NCBI RefSeq assembly: GCF_014201195.1
Contig: NZ_JACHDS010000001.1
Location: 4,960,001 to 5,024,000, forward strand
Direction: 5' to 3'
DNA from: Nocardiopsis mwathae
GTDB taxonomy: Bacteria; Actinomycetota; Actinomycetes; Streptosporangiales; Streptosporangiaceae
DNA length: 64,000 nt
The notes beneath the pieces were generated by a model. That model had not been told where the DNA came from, made no database searches, and saw only the letters and a program-made list of their open reading frames with translations. A program made the translations under genes and the position numbers. The number at the start of each line of letters is the position of its first letter. The stretch's first letter is position 1. Below are positions 35,275 through 43,836 of this stretch, in pieces.

Positions 35275-35314
35275 GCGCCGTCTTGTCGTACCGGGTACGG
35301 CGCACCTCGTCCGG
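35275..35314 (-). promoter_or_regulatory. Guanidine-III (ykkC-III) riboswitch
   Basis: The minus strand carries CCGGACGAGGTGCGCCGTAC immediately followed by CCGGTACGACAAGACGGCGC. This matches, almost base for base, the Thermobifida fusca guanidine-III aptamer I know from its structure, including GACGAGG, ACCCGG and ACAAGACGGCGC; only the short link after ACCCGGT differs. The CCGG/CCGG pairing gives the pseudoknot and GCGCCGT/ACGGCGC the main stem. It lies just upstream of the ribosome site of the SMR exporter, fitting translational control by guanidine. Confidence 0.93.
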
Positions 35315-35483
35315 GGCGGGCTCACACGGCACCGCCGATGCCTGTGACGATAACGCGGGCGAGGGCGTCCACGCTGCCACGCGGGGCGGTGATCCACGCC
35401 ACCACCGTCTCCGAGGGGGGGAAAGCGCGTACGATGCTGGGTGGATTGCCGGGGGTATGAACCCCCTACACGCTAGGAACCCA

Positions 35484-35792
35484 ATGAGCTATCCGATTGA
35501 CGACACCGAGCAGCTGATCGCGAACGCCGAGGAGGAGCTGCCGCCCTCCACTCGCTCGCGGTTGATCGCCAAGCTGCGCAAGGGCATGCACATCGACGAT
35601 GCCGCCCGCGAGCTGGGGGTGAACCCGCAGCGGATCTTCTCCGCGGCGCGCATCCTGGGGCACTTCGGCGAGCAGCTCGACGCGACGCTGACCGCTGAGC
35701 GCGACCCCGACCTGCCCCACGGAACGGTCACCGGCTACAACAAACGCTGCCGCTGCCCGCAGTGCCGAGCCGCGGTGAATCGTAGGATCTGA
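35484..35792 (+). CDS. HTH protein with C-terminal CRCxxC zinc-type motif
   Basis: A 102-aa protein. A helical region with an HTH-like segment (HIDDAARELGVNPQRIFSAARI, about residues 34-56) is followed by HGTVTGYNKRCRCPQCRAAV (about residues 77-98). HGTxxGYxxxxCRCxxCRxA is a small cysteine motif frequent in actinobacterial and actinophage proteins and probably binds zinc. ATG at 35484. Function unknown; a DNA-binding role is likely. Confidence 0.65.
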   Translation: MSYPIDDTEQLIANAEEELPPSTRSRLIAKLRKGMHIDDAARELGVNPQRIFSAARILGHFGEQLDATLTAERDPDLPHGTVTGYNKRCRCPQCRAAVNRRI

Positions 35793-35903
35793 CGCTCTTC
35801 GGCCCTTTTCGACGCCTCGGCAATCCCATCATTCACACAGAATTATCCGTTGCGATACGGCGCCCCAGGCTTATCGATCTTGATCCTGGGGAAACCGCAC
35901 ACC

Positions 35904-36008
35904 ATGAACGAGCGTGTGGACTGGGCCGCGATGAGCGACGAAGAGTTCATGGCGCTGCTGCGCCAGCTGATGGAATCCCCCTCCGGGGTGGAGTCCGAGG
36001 AAGACTAG
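35904..36008 (+). CDS. Possible 34-aa acidic mini-protein
   Basis: ATG at 35904 with GGGGAAA about 8 nt upstream. The product is acidic and amphipathic (MSDEEFMALLRQLMESP) with an acidic tail; no cysteines, no family recognised. A strong hairpin follows 28 nt after the stop. Supported only by codon pattern, ribosome site and terminator. Confidence 0.4.
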   Translation: MNERVDWAAMSDEEFMALLRQLMESPSGVESEED

Positions 36009-36036
36009 AGCAGCCACCGAGCCACCACCGCACCAC

Positions 36037-36063
36037 CCCGCGGAGGGCGCCGCCCTCCGCGGG
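36037..36063. terminator. Bidirectional stem-loop terminator
   Basis: CCCGCGGAGGGC (36037-36048) pairs perfectly with GCCCTCCGCGGG (36052-36063) over a 3-nt loop. It lies between convergent genes and can end transcription from both sides. Confidence 0.75.
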
Positions 36064-36104
36064 CCCGCCGTATGCACGGGCCTTCTCACCGCGGTCCGCG
36101 GTGT

Positions 36105-36533
36105 TCACCGCCCTGATGCGTCCGGCCGCTTGGCCGACGCGGCACCCTCCGGCACCGCCCACGACGCGATCGCCTCCCGGACCGGGTCGGGAAGCAGAAG
36201 CAGGCGCAGCTCGGCGCTTTCGTGCCCGGGGATCTTCGCGCGCTCGGAGTAGGCCACATGGTCGCGGTCGATCGGAACGCCGGTGTCCGGCCCGCGGCCG
36301 CCCTCCCCGTAGATCTCCAGCCAGAAGATCCACTCCCCGTCCGCGTCCTCGAAGTGGAAGACGCATTCCACGGCCATGCGCTCGGCCTCCAGAGTGGCCA
36401 CGCACTCCTCCCGGCGCTCCTCCAGCATCCGCATCCACGCGTCGAACTCGGCCCGCCGTCCCGGGCGGATGCGGTGGCGGGTCAGTTCGACCTTGAGCCC
36501 GGGCGGCAGCGAGGCGGTGCGATCGTCGGGCAT
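36105..36533 (-). CDS. DUF6176-like small protein
   Basis: A 142-aa soluble protein: LKVELTRHRIRPGRRAEFDAWMRMLEERREECVATLEAERMAVECVF, then EDADGEWIFWLEIYGEG. This resembles the DUF6176 (dimeric alpha/beta barrel-like) family by memory. ATG at 36533 with GGGAGGA upstream; a longer frame to 36896 crosses the neighbouring gene. Function unknown. Confidence 0.6.
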   Translation of the reverse strand: MPDDRTASLPPGLKVELTRHRIRPGRRAEFDAWMRMLEERREECVATLEAERMAVECVFHFEDADGEWIFWLEIYGEGGRGPDTGVPIDRDHVAYSERAKIPGHESAELRLLLLPDPVREAIASWAVPEGAASAKRPDASGR

Positions 36534-36634
36534 GGGCGTCCTCCCAGCGGTGGCCAGGGGCGCCCGTCCTCTCCGTCGGAGAACGCCTCCCCGGTCGGCG
36601 ACACCGCCGATCCTGCCGGGCCGACGCCCCGCTG

Positions 36635-37705
36635 TCACACCAATATTCCGCGGGCGGGCAGTTCCGAGGTGGGGAAGACCGCGGGGGCACCCGCCAGGTG
36701 CACGCGGACCGTCTCGCCGACCAGCGGCGCCGGGTAGACGTGCGACCGCACCCACAGCTCCGTCCCGTCGCCGTCCAGGGCCAGCTCCACAACGGTGTCG
36801 TGGCCCGCGAAGGTCACGTCCTTGACCACGGCCAGGGCACCCTCGTCCGCGTCGGTCCCCAGGACCAACCGCTCGGGCCGCAGCACCACGTCGCACCGCC
36901 CCGCGGGCACCTCCATGCCCTCCACCGGCGCCAGGCGCCCCAGGGCGCAGTGCACCCGACCGGCGCGGAACTCGCCCGGCAGCACCACCGTCTCCCCGAT
37001 GTAGGCGGCCAGCTCGGCGTCGGCCGGCCGCTCGTACACCTCGCGCGGCGCCCCCGACTGGGCGACCCGACCGTCGCGCATCAGCGCCACGAGGTCGGCC
37101 ATCGACATGGCCTCCTCGCGGTCATGCGTCACCATCAGCGCCGTCACCCCGGCGGCCCGCAGCACCCCCCGCACCTCCTGGCGCAGGGTGGCCCGCAGCC
37201 CGGGGTCCAGGGCGTTGAACGGCTCGTCGAGCAGGATCAGCGACGGTTCGGGCGCCAGTGCGCGGGCCAGCGCCACCCGCTGCTGCTGCCCGCCGGACAG
37301 CTCGTGCGGCATCCGACCGCCGTACCCCGCCAGTCCGACGAGCTCCAGCACCTCGGCACTGCGCAGTCGCGCGTCCCGGCCACCGCGCAGCCCGAACTCC
37401 ACGTTCTTGGCCACCGACATGTGCGGGAAGAGCGCGCCCTCCTGCGGCACGATCCCGATACCGCGCCGCTCCGGCGCCACGTGCGTCCGGCCGCCGTCGG
37501 CCAGCCGTCGGCCGCCGACGTCGACGAGGCCCGCATCCGCCCGCTCGAAGCCCGCGACCACGCGCAGCAGGGTCGTCTTGCCGCATCCCGACGGCCCCAG
37601 CACCGCGGCCAGGCATCCGTCGGGGATCTGCAGGTCGACCCCCCGCAGGACCGGGGTGGTGCCGAAGGACTTGGTGACACCGGTGACATCCAGCAGGCCC
37701 ATCAT
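36635..37705 (-). CDS. fbpC: Iron-type ABC transporter ATPase
   Basis: A 356-aa ABC ATPase: Walker A GPSGCGKTT (37-45), signature LSGGQ (136-140), Walker B LILLDE (156-161), and a C-terminal OB-like (TOBE) regulatory domain typical of the CUT1/FbpC-PotA group. It energises the fused permease encoded just upstream; ATG overlaps the permease stop. The Fbp assignment follows from the lipoprotein and iron boxes of the operon. Confidence 0.85.
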   Translation of the reverse strand: MMGLLDVTGVTKSFGTTPVLRGVDLQIPDGCLAAVLGPSGCGKTTLLRVVAGFERADAGLVDVGGRRLADGGRTHVAPERRGIGIVPQEGALFPHMSVAKNVEFGLRGGRDARLRSAEVLELVGLAGYGGRMPHELSGGQQQRVALARALAPEPSLILLDEPFNALDPGLRATLRQEVRGVLRAAGVTALMVTHDREEAMSMADLVALMRDGRVAQSGAPREVYERPADAELAAYIGETVVLPGEFRAGRVHCALGRLAPVEGMEVPAGRCDVVLRPERLVLGTDADEGALAVVKDVTFAGHDTVVELALDGDGTELWVRSHVYPAPLVGETVRVHLAGAPAVFPTSELPARGILV

Positions 37706-39288
37706 CGATCTCCGAATCCGTTGACCTTGTATCCGAGGAGGAAGGCGGGCACCGCCGCCAGCACGATGAGCAGCACGGCATACGGCGCGGCGGCCCCGTA
37801 GGCGCCGATCTCGGTGTGCGCCCACAGCCGGGTGGCGATGGTCTCCATCCCGGTGGGGCGCAGCATCAGCGTGGCCGGGAGCTCCTTCATGCAGGTGAGG
37901 AAGACGAGTGCGGCACCGGCCGCCACGCCGGGGGCGGCCAGCGGCAGCGTCACCCGGGTGAACGCGCGGCCGGGGGAGGAACCCAGGGAGCGCGCCACCT
38001 CCTCCAGTCCCGGCGGGGACTGGCCGACGGCCGAGCGGACCGCGCCCACGGCCGCCGGCAGGAACAGCAGCGCGTAGGCGAACACCAGCAGCGGTGTCTG
38101 CTGGTAGAGCGGGTAGGCGTAGCGGACCGAGAGGAACACCAGTGCCAGCGCCACCACGATGCCGGGCAGCGAGTAGCCCATCCACGTGGCCCGCTCCAGC
38201 AGCCGCGGGATCCTGCCCGGGTGGCGCGCGGCCAGCACCCCCACGGGCAGCGCGAGGAAGACGGCGAGCAGCGCGCCGCCGGCGGACACACCCAGTGTGG
38301 TCGCGGCCGTGGTGCCGAGGAGGGGCAGGTCCAGCCCGGCCGAGGAGCCGATCGTCACCCAGTAGGCGAGGCTCACGATCGGGAAGCCGAGGGTGAGGGC
38401 GGCCAGTGCGGCGCACGCGCCCAGCGCCGGGACGGTCCAGGCCCCCAACCGCGCGGGCGGCCGCACCCGGGTGGCCCCGGAGCCGACGCGGCTGAACCGC
38501 GCGCGGCCGCGGGCCCGTGCCTCGCCCCACAGGATGAGCAGGGTGACCGAGACGAGCACGACGCTGAGGACCGCCGCCGGGGTCCGGTCGAAGCTCGCGG
38601 TGTAGGAGGTGTGGATGACACGGGTGAAGGCGTCGAACCGCATGATCGACACCGACCCGAAGTCGGAGAGAACGTACAGCGCGACCAGCAGCGCACCGGC
38701 CGCCGCGGCGGGCTGCACCTGCCGCAGGGTCACCGTGAAGAAGACGGCCGCCGGTCCCCGTCCCAGTGATCGTGCCACCTCCTCCTGGTCGCGGTCGGCG
38801 CGTTCCAGGGCGGCGGCGACCGGGAGGAAGACGTAGGGGAAGCAGCACAGCGTCAGCACGATGGCCGCGCCGGCGAAGCCGCGCAGCCCGGGGAAGGCGG
38901 CGATCCACACGAATGCCGCGACGTAGCTGGGGATGGCCAGCGGGAGGGTGGCGAGCAGCGCCCACGCGCGGCGGCCGGGCAGGCGGGTGCGGGCGACCAG
39001 CCAGGCCATGCCGACGCCGATGACCAGGCAGGCGCCGGTGACGGTGGCGGCCAGGCCGAGGCTGCGCAGGATGAGCCGCAGCGTGCGCTCGCGGAGCAGG
39101 ATGTCGGCGGCCGCGGGCAGCCCGTTCTCCAGCGCCCGGACGAGCACGTAGGTGAGCGGGAGCAGTGCCAGCAGCGCGGTGAGCGCGGCGAGCGCGACCA
39201 GCAGTGGGGGCAGAGACGCCGAGCGGCCGGGCCCGCCCCTCTCCAGGGCCGGCCCCGGCGCGCCGCGGGTGCGTTCGGTCGCCGTCAC
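37702..39288 (-). CDS. fbpB: Iron-type ABC transporter permease (two fused halves)
   Basis: A 528-aa integral membrane protein of about twelve helices with two BPD_transp_1-type halves. Each has an EAA-like loop: QEEVARSLGRGPAAVFFTVTLRQVQPA and LEEVARSLGSSPGRAFTRVTLPLAAPG. This is the FbpB/AfuB arrangement for ferric-ion import. It starts 4 nt inside the lipoprotein stop and ends overlapping the ATPase start. Confidence 0.87.
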   Translation of the reverse strand: MTATERTRGAPGPALERGGPGRSASLPPLLVALAALTALLALLPLTYVLVRALENGLPAAADILLRERTLRLILRSLGLAATVTGACLVIGVGMAWLVARTRLPGRRAWALLATLPLAIPSYVAAFVWIAAFPGLRGFAGAAIVLTLCCFPYVFLPVAAALERADRDQEEVARSLGRGPAAVFFTVTLRQVQPAAAAGALLVALYVLSDFGSVSIMRFDAFTRVIHTSYTASFDRTPAAVLSVVLVSVTLLILWGEARARGRARFSRVGSGATRVRPPARLGAWTVPALGACAALAALTLGFPIVSLAYWVTIGSSAGLDLPLLGTTAATTLGVSAGGALLAVFLALPVGVLAARHPGRIPRLLERATWMGYSLPGIVVALALVFLSVRYAYPLYQQTPLLVFAYALLFLPAAVGAVRSAVGQSPPGLEEVARSLGSSPGRAFTRVTLPLAAPGVAAGAALVFLTCMKELPATLMLRPTGMETIATRLWAHTEIGAYGAAAPYAVLLIVLAAVPAFLLGYKVNGFGDR

Positions 39289-40325
39289 ACCAGGCCGGAT
39301 TCTTCGATCATCTTGAGGGTCTCGTCGAGCGTGTGCAGGTCGCTCAGGTCGATGTCGGGCTGCTCCAGGTCGTCGAGGGGCGGCAGGTTCTCGCCCGGCT
39401 CGACGCCCTCGGCCAGCGGGTACTCGGAGGTCTCGGTGGTGAAGTAGGCCTGGGCGTCCTCGCTGAGCAGGTACTCCAGCGCCTTCTGCGCCTGCTCGGG
39501 GGAGTCGCTGGAGGAGAGGATCCCGGCCCCGGCGACGTTGATCAGCGCGCCGGCGTCGCCGCCGGGCAGGTAGTGCAGCTCGGACTCGACGGCGTCCTCG
39601 CCCAGCTCCTTGACCCGCTCGTACCAGTAGTAGTGGTTGTTGAGGCTGATCGCGATCTCGCCGGCGTCCAAGGCGTCGAGCATGAGCCCGTTCTTCTCAT
39701 AGGACTGGACGCCGTTGCCGGCCATGTCGTCGAGCCACTGCTGGGCGGCGTCGTCGCCCTCGATGATCCGCAGGCCGGTGACGAAGGACTGGAAGGAGGC
39801 GTTGCTGGGTGCGATGCCGACCTTGCCCTTCCACTCGTCGTCGGTCAGGTCCATGACGCTGTCAGGTGGCGTGTCCACCTGGCGGGGGTCGTAGGCGATC
39901 ACGCGGGAGCGGCCGGAGATGCCGACCCACTGCCCGTTGTCGGCGTTGAACTCGGCGGGTACCAGGTCGAGCACGTCGTCGGGCAGGTCGGTGAGCATGC
40001 CCTCCTCGCCGAGCGCGCCCAGCGCGCCGGCGTCCTGGGCGATGAAGAGGTCGGCTTCGGTGCGCTCGCCCTCTTCCAGCAGCTGGGCGGCCATCTCGGC
40101 GGTCTTGCCGTAGCGGACCTCGACCTTGAGGCCCGTCTCGTCCTCCATCTTGTCGATGAGGGGCTGGATGAGCTCCTCGTCGCGGCCCGAGTAGATGGTG
40201 ATCGAGTCGTCGGACGACGCAGCGTCGGTGCCGTCTCCGTTTCCGCCGCATCCGGCCGCCACAAGGGCGAAGGCGGGCAGGGCGACAGCCGCGAGGCGGC
40301 GATGCCGAGACAGGAAGGTACCCAC
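39285..40325 (-). CDS. fbpA: Ferric-iron-binding lipoprotein of an ABC transporter
   Basis: A 346-aa lipoprotein. The N-terminus RHRRLAAVALPAFALVAAGC ends in a lipobox (VAAGC), followed by the type 2 binding-protein fold (ITIYSGRDEELIQPLIDKME). Consecutive tyrosines in LNNHYYWYERV match the iron-binding tyrosine pair of FbpA-type proteins. The GTG start at 40325 is preferred over TTG at 40331 because AGGAG lies at the right distance. First gene of the operon, downstream of IdeR-type boxes. Confidence 0.87.
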   Translation of the reverse strand: MGTFLSRHRRLAAVALPAFALVAAGCGGNGDGTDAASSDDSITIYSGRDEELIQPLIDKMEDETGLKVEVRYGKTAEMAAQLLEEGERTEADLFIAQDAGALGALGEEGMLTDLPDDVLDLVPAEFNADNGQWVGISGRSRVIAYDPRQVDTPPDSVMDLTDDEWKGKVGIAPSNASFQSFVTGLRIIEGDDAAQQWLDDMAGNGVQSYEKNGLMLDALDAGEIAISLNNHYYWYERVKELGEDAVESELHYLPGGDAGALINVAGAGILSSSDSPEQAQKALEYLLSEDAQAYFTTETSEYPLAEGVEPGENLPPLDDLEQPDIDLSDLHTLDETLKMIEESGLV

Positions 40326-40399
40326 GGTCAAACTCCTGGTGATCTAGACGGGGGGATCCGGGGGGGTCGTGGAGCTCAGCCGGCCAAGCCCTACCAATG

Positions 40400-40431
40400 T
40401 AAGTGAGGCTAACCTAGCTAAGGCTCACCTT
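40400..40431. promoter_or_regulatory. Tandem IdeR/DtxR iron boxes
   Basis: TAAGTGAGGCTAACCTA (40400-40416) matches the IdeR core TAGGTTAGGCTAACCTA at 15 of 17 positions; overlapping TAGCTAAGGCTCACCTT (40415-40431) matches at 13 of 17. They lie ~75 bp upstream of the iron transporter operon, in promoter position, and predict iron repression. The rest of the 340-bp gap to the WYL gene holds no other feature I can support. Confidence 0.78.
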
Positions 40432-40669
40432 CCCAGGGATATCCGCAGGTCGTGATCGTTTCGTGTCGTCCGACCACTCGTGGGGGAGAAGGAGATACCG
40501 GTTCCCCGCGTGAAGATCGCCTTAACACCGGGCGTCGCGAACGCGACACCACTCGCGGTGACGATCCGTTGGCGGATCCGTGACGATCCGGCGACGTGTC
40601 GACACCGCGACCCGGCGTGGTGTCGACATCACCCCGAGTCGACCTCGTCCCTCAGAGACGGGCACGCCC

Positions 40670-41620
40670 TCAGCGGACGGCCCGGCCGAGCCGCTCGGCC
40701 ATGGCCCGGATGTGCTCGACGAGCTCGACCGGCTCCACCACCTCGAACTCGAAGCCGATCATGGCCAGGTGAAGCACGAGCATGTCGAGCGTCCCCGCTC
40801 CCGTTCGCAGCTCGCACGAGGTAGCGTCGAGGGGCTTCAGCACCCCCGACAGCGCGGACACGCGCTCCTCGGCCACCGCCACCGGAACGCGCAGGATCAC
40901 CCGCGCCTGGAATTCGTAGGCCTCGCTCGAAACCCCCCGCCGCACCAGGTCGCCCGCGTCCTCCGGCGGGGTGCGCGGAACCACGCGCGGCCCCGTCGAC
41001 AGCGGCGGCTCGATCCGGTCCACCCGGAAGGTGCGCCAGTCGTCCCGGTCGACGTCCCACGCCACCAGGTACCACCGCCCGGACGCGTTGACCATCCGGT
41101 GCGGCTCCACAAGGCGCCGGGACTCCGAGCCCGTGTGGTCCCGGTAGGCGAACCGCAGCCGCTCGGAGTCCCGGCACGCCCCCGCGATCACCGTGATGAC
41201 GTCGGCGTCCACCGTCGCCGCCGACCGCAGCAGCGGAACCGTGAAGGTGTGCAGGGCGTTCGCCCGGCGCCTCAGCCGCGCGGGCAGCACCTGCTCCAGC
41301 TTGGCCATGGCCCGCACCGATGTCTCCTCGATCCCGGTGACGGACCCACCGGCCGCCGTACGCAGCCCCACCGCCACGGCCACGGCCTCGTCATCGTCGA
41401 GAAGCAGCGGCGGCAGCACGGCACCGGCCCCCAACCTGTACCCCCCGGCCACCCCGGGCGTGCCGTGCACGGGGTAGCCGAGGTCGCGCAGCCGCTGTAC
41501 ATCCCGCCGGACCGTCCTCGGCGTCACCCCGAGACGCTCGCTCAGGTCCGCACACGACCAGTCGCGACGGGACTGCAGGAGAGCGAGAAGTCGCAGGAGG
41601 CGCGTTGAGGTGTCGGACAT
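40670..41620 (-). CDS. WYL-domain transcriptional regulator
   Basis: A 316-aa protein. N-terminal winged helix (RLLRLLALLQSRRDWSCADLSERLGVTPRTVRRDVQRLRDLG, residues ~6-50), then a WYL domain (RLRFAYRDHTGSESRRLVEPHRMVNASGRWYLVAWDVDRDDWRTFRVDRI, residues ~150-200) and a WCX-like C-terminus. WYL proteins sense nucleic-acid ligands and regulate DNA-damage or metabolic genes. ATG at 41620 with GGGAGGC upstream. Confidence 0.87.
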   Translation of the reverse strand: MSDTSTRLLRLLALLQSRRDWSCADLSERLGVTPRTVRRDVQRLRDLGYPVHGTPGVAGGYRLGAGAVLPPLLLDDDEAVAVAVGLRTAAGGSVTGIEETSVRAMAKLEQVLPARLRRRANALHTFTVPLLRSAATVDADVITVIAGACRDSERLRFAYRDHTGSESRRLVEPHRMVNASGRWYLVAWDVDRDDWRTFRVDRIEPPLSTGPRVVPRTPPEDAGDLVRRGVSSEAYEFQARVILRVPVAVAEERVSALSGVLKPLDATSCELRTGAGTLDMLVLHLAMIGFEFEVVEPVELVEHIRAMAERLGRAVR

Positions 41621-41764
41621 GCCTCCCAGCTTCCCGCACGCCGCGGACGGACGGTGACCGCGATCCGGGCCGACGCGCCGACGCGCGGGTACGCCGACCG
41701 CACCGGTGCGCCCACGCATCGCGGCCCGGTCGCGGTGGGCGGCCGGTGCCCGGGGGACGTGCGG

Positions 41765-42661
41765 TCAGAGCGCGGGCCGACGGCCGAGGTGTACGGTCCT
41801 GGCCGTCAGCAGGAACAGGTCCTCCCGTCGGTCGACACCCGCCGGGTCTGCGGGGTCGAGCAGCCGGTCCAGCGTCGCCAGGTCCTCGGCGTCCAGGAAC
41901 TCATCCGACGCCGCCCGGTGCCGCTCCAGGGATCGCCGCACGAACCGCCGCGGCCCCTCGGCCAGCGGCGCGGGAAGGTCGACCAGGAAGGTCCGGCTGC
42001 GCACATCGGTCAGCCCCGCGGCACGCAGCATGCCCGGCCAGTCCTCGACCACGGCGACCGACCCCGGTAGCTCGGCGCGCATGCGGTCGAACCCTTCGGC
42101 CATCGCAACGGTCAGCCGCTCCTGCAAACCGGGACGCCCGAACCCCAGGTCCCGGGGGAGCCAGCGGGGCGGGAGCCCACCCTCGACGACGGCGAGGACA
42201 CCGCCGACGTCGAGCAGGGCGGCCAGTCGGCGCAGCGCGTCCTGCTGGTCGCCGACGTGGTGCACCACCTGTGCCGACCACACCAGGTCCGCCGGCCCCA
42301 GCTCGGCGAGGTCCTCCGGGAACCGCGCCTGCCTGGTCCGCAGCCGGACACCGAGCCGCTCCGCCCGCTGTTCGGCACGCGCCAGCAGCTCCGGCTCGCC
42401 GTCGACCGCGACCACCTCGGCCTCCGGGAACATCGAGGCCAACCGGCACGCGGCCACTCCGGGGCCGCTCCCGATGTCCAGGACCCGGTGCGGGTCCAGG
42501 TGCCGCAGCTCCGCCAGGGCCTGGCGCACATAGGGGATGAGCGTCTCGCCCTCCAGCTCCAACATGTCGGCCATCGCCGCCCAGTCGAGGTCGTCGCCGT
42601 GGCCGTGGCCGTGGCCCTCCCTGTGACCGTGATCGCCGCCCCGCTGCCCGTGCTGATTCAT
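41765..42661 (-). CDS. Class I SAM-dependent methyltransferase with His-rich N-terminus
   Basis: A 298-aa protein. Residues ~10-24 are a Gly/His run (DHGHREGHGHGHGDD), a probable metal-binding stretch. Then comes a Rossmann methylase: VLDIGSGPGVAACRLASMFP (SAM motif I), VVAVDGE (motif II), WSAQVVHHVGDQQDALRRLAALL. ATG overlaps the stop of the upstream flavoprotein gene (ATGA), so both are translated together. Substrate unknown; small molecules are more likely than nucleic acid. Confidence 0.82.
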   Translation of the reverse strand: MNQHGQRGGDHGHREGHGHGHGDDLDWAAMADMLELEGETLIPYVRQALAELRHLDPHRVLDIGSGPGVAACRLASMFPEAEVVAVDGEPELLARAEQRAERLGVRLRTRQARFPEDLAELGPADLVWSAQVVHHVGDQQDALRRLAALLDVGGVLAVVEGGLPPRWLPRDLGFGRPGLQERLTVAMAEGFDRMRAELPGSVAVVEDWPGMLRAAGLTDVRSRTFLVDLPAPLAEGPRRFVRRSLERHRAASDEFLDAEDLATLDRLLDPADPAGVDRREDLFLLTARTVHLGRRPAL

Positions 42662-43713
42662 CGTGCTCCCTCCACCACGTGCAGTCCGTCCTCCGCAAGG
42701 TCCGCCTCGACCAAGTCCGCGTTGACGGCGACCGCCGCCTTCGCCCCGGCCGCAGCCGCTGCCACCACAAAGGCGCGCGGGTCCACCACGTTGCCGACCG
42801 CCCACACCCCGGGCACGCTGGTCCGACCGTTCGCGTCCACCCGGACCAGGCCATTGTCGTCCCGCCGACACCCCAGACCGGTGAGCAGCGCGTCGTTGGG
42901 CACGAACTCGGGCGGAACGAACAGCGCCGAACGCCCCACCACGGTCCCGTCCGCCATCCGGACACCTCGCAGCCGGTCATCCTCGACCACCAGCCCGCTC
43001 ACCTCACCGTGCACGATCCGGACCCCGCTCGCCGCCAGCTTCGCGCGGCCTGGCGCGTCGAGGTCCCTGCCGTCCTGGGCGAAGAACACCACGTCGTCCG
43101 ACAACCGCCGCACCAGCAGCGCCTGGTGCACCGCCTCCGGCCGCCACCCCAGAACGCCCAACCGCTGGTCGCGCACCTCCCAGCCGTGGCAGTAAGGGCA
43201 GTGCAGCACATCCCGCGCCCACCGCTCCCGCAGGCCGGGCAGGTCGGGCAGGGCGTCGCGCAGGCCTGTAGCCGCGATCACCCGCCGCGCCCGGACCACG
43301 CTCCCGGTCAGCTCGGCCTCGAAACCTCCGGCCGCCGCATCCGGGCCGAGAGGAACGTGGTCGGCGCGCCGCACCACGCGCACCTCGTCGGCGACGACCC
43401 GCCCGCCGTAGTGCTCGACCTCTCTCCGGCCGACGGCCACCAGCTCGGCCGGCGGCATGCCGTCGCGGGACACGAACCCGTGCACCTGCCGCGCGGGCGC
43501 GTTGCGCGGGCGGCCGCCGTCGACCACCAGCACCCGGCGGCGGGCCCTGGCCAGGACGAGCGCGGCGTTCAGCCCGGCCGCGCCGCCCCCGACCACCACG
43601 ACGTCGACGGAGCCGGCCCCACCGGCGCCCTCCCTGCGGCACTCGTCCCTGCCACCCCTGACGCCACCGTCACCCCTGACGCCGCCGTCACCTCTGCCTC
43701 CGCGGTCCTCCAC
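42658..43713 (-). CDS. Thioredoxin-reductase-like FAD/NAD(P)H oxidoreductase
   Basis: A 351-aa flavoprotein. FAD-binding VVGGGAAGLNAALVLARARR (from residue ~40), active-site CPYC (172-175) in LHCPYCHGWEVRD, and a C-terminal FAD motif (GVWAVGNVVDPR). This is the TrxB-like group common in actinomycete small-molecule clusters. The N-terminal ~30 residues are a Gly/Arg/Asp repeat (GDGGVRGDGGVRGG) from a short DNA repeat. GTG start with GGGAGG upstream. Coupled to the methyltransferase and divergent from an XRE-cupin regulator. Confidence 0.85.
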   Translation of the reverse strand: MEDRGGRGDGGVRGDGGVRGGRDECRREGAGGAGSVDVVVVGGGAAGLNAALVLARARRRVLVVDGGRPRNAPARQVHGFVSRDGMPPAELVAVGRREVEHYGGRVVADEVRVVRRADHVPLGPDAAAGGFEAELTGSVVRARRVIAATGLRDALPDLPGLRERWARDVLHCPYCHGWEVRDQRLGVLGWRPEAVHQALLVRRLSDDVVFFAQDGRDLDAPGRAKLAASGVRIVHGEVSGLVVEDDRLRGVRMADGTVVGRSALFVPPEFVPNDALLTGLGCRRDDNGLVRVDANGRTSVPGVWAVGNVVDPRAFVVAAAAAGAKAAVAVNADLVEADLAEDGLHVVEGAR

Positions 43714-43836
43714 CTCGGCCTCCCTCAGCTCTCGTATCGGCGGCCGCTCTTCGGCACCGACCTCGGTTCCTGGGTCCGACCTTGCGGCAACGGGAGCTCA
43801 TTTGACAAAGTTTGTTGCTGTTTCTGCAATAGGGGG

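Noticed and set aside
43801-43836. TTGACA...CAATAG as a standard promoter of the XRE-cupin gene
   Set aside because: The spacing is 19 bp and the right hexamer is poor; it may be a promoter but the evidence is too weak to list.
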